A stretch of DNA of 64,000 nt from NCBI GenBank assembly GCA_012295275.1, contig CM022665.1, positions 43,283,152-43,347,151 of the forward strand. Direction: 5' to 3'. The notes beneath the pieces are model-generated. The model saw only the letters and a program-made list of their open reading frames with translations, was not told where the DNA came from and made no database searches. Source of the DNA: Chrysomallon squamiferum (taxonomy: Eukaryota > Mollusca > Gastropoda > Neomphalida > Peltospiridae). The translations under genes and the position numbers were made by a program. Every line of letters starts with the position of its first letter. Position 1 is the first letter of the stretch. Positions 59,415 to 64,000 of the stretch are shown one piece after another.

Positions 59415-59476
59415 TCATAGGTCAAAGGTAACTGCATCTTCTACGAATATAGCTGGGATTACAAAATCTATGAAAG
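59415..59476 (-). CDS. Candidate terminal coding exon of a convergent gene
   Basis: On the minus strand a long pyrimidine tract ending CTTCTTTCTTTTAAAG is followed by a frame reading FIDFVIPAIFVEDAVTFDL and a TGA (59417-59415). The incoming phase is 1. A second frame is also open up to the same region, so coding status is uncertain. Its upstream exons would lie beyond the window or past the duplicated block. The protein is not recognised. Confidence 0.33.
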
Positions 59477-60027
59477 CTTTAAAAGAAAGAAGAAAAAAAT
59501 GTAATAGATGCTTTTACAATCTCTAAGTAGTTCTATCTTATTAAACTAAAATGTAATTTTGTCTTTGAGTACTTTTATTGTCAAATGTCAAGTGATGAAA
59601 CAATGATTTAGTCTTTTGTCCAGTTTGATAATGTAGTCAGTCAAAATAAAATAAAAAACTGTTTTCAGCTTACTAATCACTTACACTACTTCAGCAGGAT
59701 AACAAGTGTAAAATTACAACTATTTAGACTAGTATTACAATGGCACAATCCATCTTCTTCAAGAGATTTTTCAGTGTTATTTCACCACCTTGCAATTATT
59801 TTCTCAGTTATACCACTGTAGAGCAGATCTGACTCTTGTGTTTTTAAGATATTTACAAAATACATTCCTTTCTTTTTAAACCTGAATTAATTTTGGTTAG
59901 AGAGTATCTGCCATTTGTCCCATATGAAACAAAAACTAAAAAAAAAAAGGAGAAGAAATAAAAAGTTTACAAGTTAATTTTTCCCAGCCATATTTTACAT
60001 TTCATATATATATATATATATACTGTT

Positions 60028-63000
60028 ACATTTTTCTAAGTATATTATTTTGAATGCTTATAAGAAAAACTTATCAGAATACATTATTTTGTATACTGGT
60101 ATCAAAAAACCTGTCTTTTATTTTGGTTAATTTTTACAAATTTATAAATGCTAGTAAGAAAACATTGACCAGTACTTACTATGTTTTTGAAGAATTTAAT
60201 AACTTGTATATAGGTTATTGATGAAATAAGTTTTAAATTTGGCATTTATTTGCTTATTAAGTTACTTCATGTTCTGTACAGAAACTGCATGAACATCAGA
60301 ATCTGAAAAATGTCATGTCTCATCTATTTGAAAAAACATTAAAAATCTATTAGCACTTAATGACAAAAATATAAGTTCAGTACTGGATGCTTGAAATACC
60401 AACCAACAGCCAATTATGAAAATAAGTTTTTACAGAAAATACCTTTTTGGGTGACATTTTCAGGGAGAACTGCTTTGAAGATACAGTGAAGGCTTTTCGC
60501 ACATTCTACAAACGACCCTACTTCTTTCCTCCAGCTGTGCAGCTGAGCTTGAGCAGCTGGCTCCTCATATCATCAAACTACACTGGAAGAATGACAAAAA
60601 GGGTAAACTGGTTTCAGATACTTCACAATACAATAACTAATTCATGTGGATGCATGGAAATTCCACGTTTTTCTTCCTTTTCTTATAGACTAAGTATTTG
60701 GTAACTTTTTTATAATGTACTCAATTTTATAGGGTTTTTTTTTATCACAAAAAGAATACTCTGATTTTAAAAATATCAGAATAAAATAACAAGTTTGGCA
60801 GGATACATGGAGATTTATTTATTTATATTTTTTTTATAGACAAAGGTATGGTAACTTTTTAAGAAAGTACTGATTTTTGTACATTTTTTATTATTTTTAT
60901 AAAGATTTCAGCAAAATAATTTTTTGCAAGCAAACAAAAAGCACAATCAATTTGTATAAATTATAATTTAATTTTTTAACATGGGAACATAATGACTGGA
61001 GTAGATTTATTTCTGAAAGTCATTATACATGAATGAATGAATGAAGATTTGATCCTTCATACCTCAAACCAGTTCTCTAACAATTCTACTTCTGCATTTG
61101 TTTGATCACTGGATTTGCTTTTTGACAAGGCTGAACATTAAGATTTCTAGATTTATAAATCTTTTTAGATACATAATATCATATTTTTTTATTTTCTTGT
61201 GGATAGTTCAAGCGAGGTTACACATACATTGTTTTATTTTCAAAAAGAAATCCAAGGCAAAGACTTCTTTCTGCAATGATGTATTTAAATAAAAACATGG
61301 AAACTTTTCAGTAATCTATTTACTAGTACAGAAATGTCATTTGCACTGTTACAACTGAAAAACCAAACTGAATTATCAAATTAACTGTCCTATCAGTGAC
61401 AAACGTTAAAGCTATTTATTCTCTTATTGATTTTTTTTTTTTTTGAAATCTCTTTCAGCTGAACATGACTCTGCCTATGAATGCTCTAGCTCAAGTGACT
61501 GGTAAAATTGAGGTTTTCGTTCAGCCTAGGGATCCTTGTACAAAAATCTGCAGCAGTCTGGGTACAGTGCTTCGAGCAGGCGAGATTTGTAAGTCACAAT
61601 GAGTTTCAGTATTTTACATACAAATGAAAATTTCTTGAAGTAAAACCTACTAAAAATTCAGTTAAGAGTTCAATGAGTCAAATATACTTTAATAAATTCC
61701 TGAACACGTATGTGTTATGTGTAAGAAAACAAAGAAAATCATTGCATTATTCAGATATTATACAAGATGTATAATATAGTTCTGTAACTGATATCTATTT
61801 ATATATCCAAATATAAATGATTACTGCTTGATTAAAATGATTAAAAAATAATATAAAAAATATAATATTTACAAAAAATAAATATGATTTTTTATAAACT
61901 AATAAATGAAATGAGTGATAATTACTCAATTCAAATTTATGGAGATTTAAAAAAACAACAAAAAAATTATAATACTAAAATACTAATGAATTTAAATATA
62001 TAAAAAAATTCTTGTTTTCAGTGGTTACAACAGACTTCTTGTGGTCTTTGAATTACTTGCCCATTGGTGCTAACTACAGTGTTACCATAGGCATTGAAGG
62101 AGAGTTTGACTAGCAGTAGAAGCTTCACCACTTAATAATCATCCAAACAAAACATCATTAGTGAGAGCAGTTTCACATAAATCCTGTTTACACTATCAAT
62201 CCTTTGGTGTCGATAATTGTTTATTCATTCCATCAAACTTTTTCAATATAAATATTCGATATGGGTAACTTGTATGCACCAGTTTGTGAATGAAAAAAAT
62301 TAATATGCTAATGACAGTACGTGTACGAAAGGTTACGTTGTTAGCTCAAGTATATATATGTATGTATCAGAAATCAAGACCAATCAGAAGACTGTTTGAA
62401 GTCACATGAATTATTTTTAACCAATCACTGGGAATCTTTCATTGTATGATTTAATAAATATATTGAAATGAAGTTTAATGACAACACAAAATATTGATCA
62501 GTAGACGTTAAACTGTAAACAAAAGTTTGATAATATAAACAGAATCTTATCTAATAAATTATTGATAGGAATATTATGAAGTCTTTGTATAATGAATTTG
62601 TGTGTAAAGTCATTGTTTTGATTAGTTAAATTACTGATTGTTGTTTATATTTTTTATTTTCTTTAGTATTCACTTTGTCCAGATTTAGAAATCCATTTGT
62701 TAAGTTTTTGAATCTCATGTTTACATTATTTTTATTTAATTAAATATGTTGTATCTCATTTTGTCAGGGTTTATAAAAAGGTAAACATGAACATACTGTT
62801 TGTTGTTTTTTAAATAATTTGTTAAATATGAAATTTAAAAAATAAAATAATGCCGATCTAAAAAGCCAATATATATATATACATATATTTTTTTTATCCA
62901 GATATTTAAACCAGGTCCATCAGTTTGTTTTATTTAAAAAATATACTTATGGTTATATTAACCTAAACTAGTCCCCCCCCCACAACACAGTTTACAATAC

Positions 63001-63808
63001 TGTAAAAGTCCTTTATTTCTAATCCTTGGGGAAAAAATATAAATTTGGCCAAATATTCAATTTTCAAAAAGCTTGCATTTGGGAGTTATTTTAATCTGGA
63101 GTTACTTCCTCTCACAGCTTACAAAGTTGTGTTGAAAAAGCTCACCATTTCCAGTCCTTGGAAAAAAAGACAAAGACACTTGAACCATGCATGGTTTATT
63201 AACAATATTTTAAACAAGATTCATTTGCGTCAGACAACATGTCAGAGTATGATGACTAAACAATGAAATAAATAACTAAATGTGTATATATGAATCCCCT
63301 GTGTATGTATGTGTGTGTATACATACATATATATTTATATATATATATATACACATACACATTTACACGTATATATCTATATTAATCTACCATGCATAAA
63401 TAATGATAATTATGTTAATAATGGTAATGCTGTTATAAAAACACAATATTTACTTATAATTATGAGCTTCCTTTTTTTCCCTTTTATCTTTTTTTACCCT
63501 TTAATATGCAACATTAAAATAAAATAAAACTCAAGTTTACCTACCATACTTTTATATCAAACTAAAATACATTGAGCAAACTTTGCTGTAAAATGAATGC
63601 TTGAGTGAAATTTTATTTTGTTTTATTCTTCGTGCCACATTAAAGGCCATGATTATGAAATGCTTGTTTATGTTAGTAAATATCAGACTAATAACTAATT
63701 TATTATATTTATATATACACGGGTAACAGAATACTGTGTTATTCCAGCAATACATGATCTATAGTACTTAATAATAATAAATAATAACAATAACAATAAT
63801 AATAATTA

Positions 63809-63847
<39 letters not shown>

Positions 63848-63893
63848 GTGGCATATCATGTCCACACCCATCTACTTAAACAATTGCCAGCCA

Positions 63894-63936
<43 letters not shown>

Positions 63937-64000
63937 CCTACTAGGGACCATTCAAATGTTCCTTTCATTCCCTGTAATAATATAAATATAATTTTAGTTA
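60028..64000. repeat. Second unit of the large direct repeat, truncated by the window
   Basis: It starts just after a (TA)n tract (60006-60022) and is near-identical to 53401-57465. Differences are scattered substitutions, microsatellite length changes and a net loss of about 120 bp around 61120-61160 relative to 54500-54650. It includes copies of C6orf89 exons 5-7, the 3' UTR, the poly(A) signal and the flank. Confidence 0.9.
60464..62113 (+). pseudogene. Partial duplicate of the C6orf89-like gene (exons 5-7 only)
   Basis: Exon copies at 60464-60602, 61459-61588 and 62022-62113 have the same lengths (139, 130 and 92 nt), splice sites and stop as 53836-53974, 54952-55081 and 55508-55599. The first exon is identical. 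The second has two differences and the third one, all synonymous. There is no copy of exons 1-4 or of a promoter in the window, so it cannot make the whole protein alone. It could serve as an alternative 3' end spliced from exon 4, be an inert fragment, or be an assembly artefact. The frame is intact, so 'pseudogene' refers only to its truncation. Confidence 0.75.

Larger units (their letters stand above)
53401..60027. repeat. First unit of a large direct repeat (unit about 6.6 kb)
   Basis: The sequence from 53401 (ACATTTTTCTAAGTATATTA) reappears from 60028. Similarity is visible as far as the window allows (53401-57465 against 60028-64000). If the repeat is tandem, the unit is 53401-60027 (6627 bp) and its second copy ends outside the window. 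The left breakpoint lies in the intron after exon 4 of the C6orf89-like gene. Confidence 0.85.

Overview
This is a eukaryotic nuclear window: very AT-rich, intron-rich, full of homopolymers and simple repeats. It is probably from a mollusc or a related lophotrochozoan. The animal-type split genes support this, as does a diverged copy of a dispersed element (about 27.51-27.57 kb, core GTTTAACGACACC) that I associate from memory with mollusc genomes. The taxon is an inference.

Left third (1-30 kb, minus strand): one long, multi-exon gene that I could not identify. A CpG- and CCAAT-bearing promoter with an untranslated 5' exon lies near 29.77-30.0 kb. At least fifteen short coding exons were found by hand at 24.7, 23.3, 23.0, 22.6, 21.9, 21.4, 21.0, 19.6, 15.6, 7.6-6.4, 6.0, 5.3, 4.1 and 0-0.38 kb. 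They were chosen for acceptor quality, donor, open frame and compatible phase. Three carry apparent breaks: an A13 homopolymer, a (GT)n tract and an in-frame TGA. The introns hold a hAT transposase remnant (13.5-14.65 kb), a roughly 90-bp minisatellite (9.3-9.7 kb) and many microsatellites.

Middle (30-42.9 kb): no gene was recognised. The region is mostly microsatellites, poly(A)/poly(T) tracts and a few CpG-richer, promoter-like patches.

Right third: a clean 16-exon DDX52 (Rok1-type DEAD-box helicase) runs on the minus strand (50804 to 42969). Head-to-head with it, 135 bp away, is a seven-exon plus-strand gene (50940-55599) whose 349-residue product matches C6orf89 (bombesin receptor-activated protein) in size and layout. 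The two share a compact bidirectional promoter with ETS-like GGAAG sites.

From 53401 a block of about 6.6 kb begins again at 60028. It repeats the last three C6orf89 exons and the 3' flank up to the window end. All three coding differences between the copies are synonymous. The block also contains a candidate minus-strand terminal exon (59415-59476) of a convergent gene. The repeat may be a true tandem duplication or two haplotypes assembled in series.
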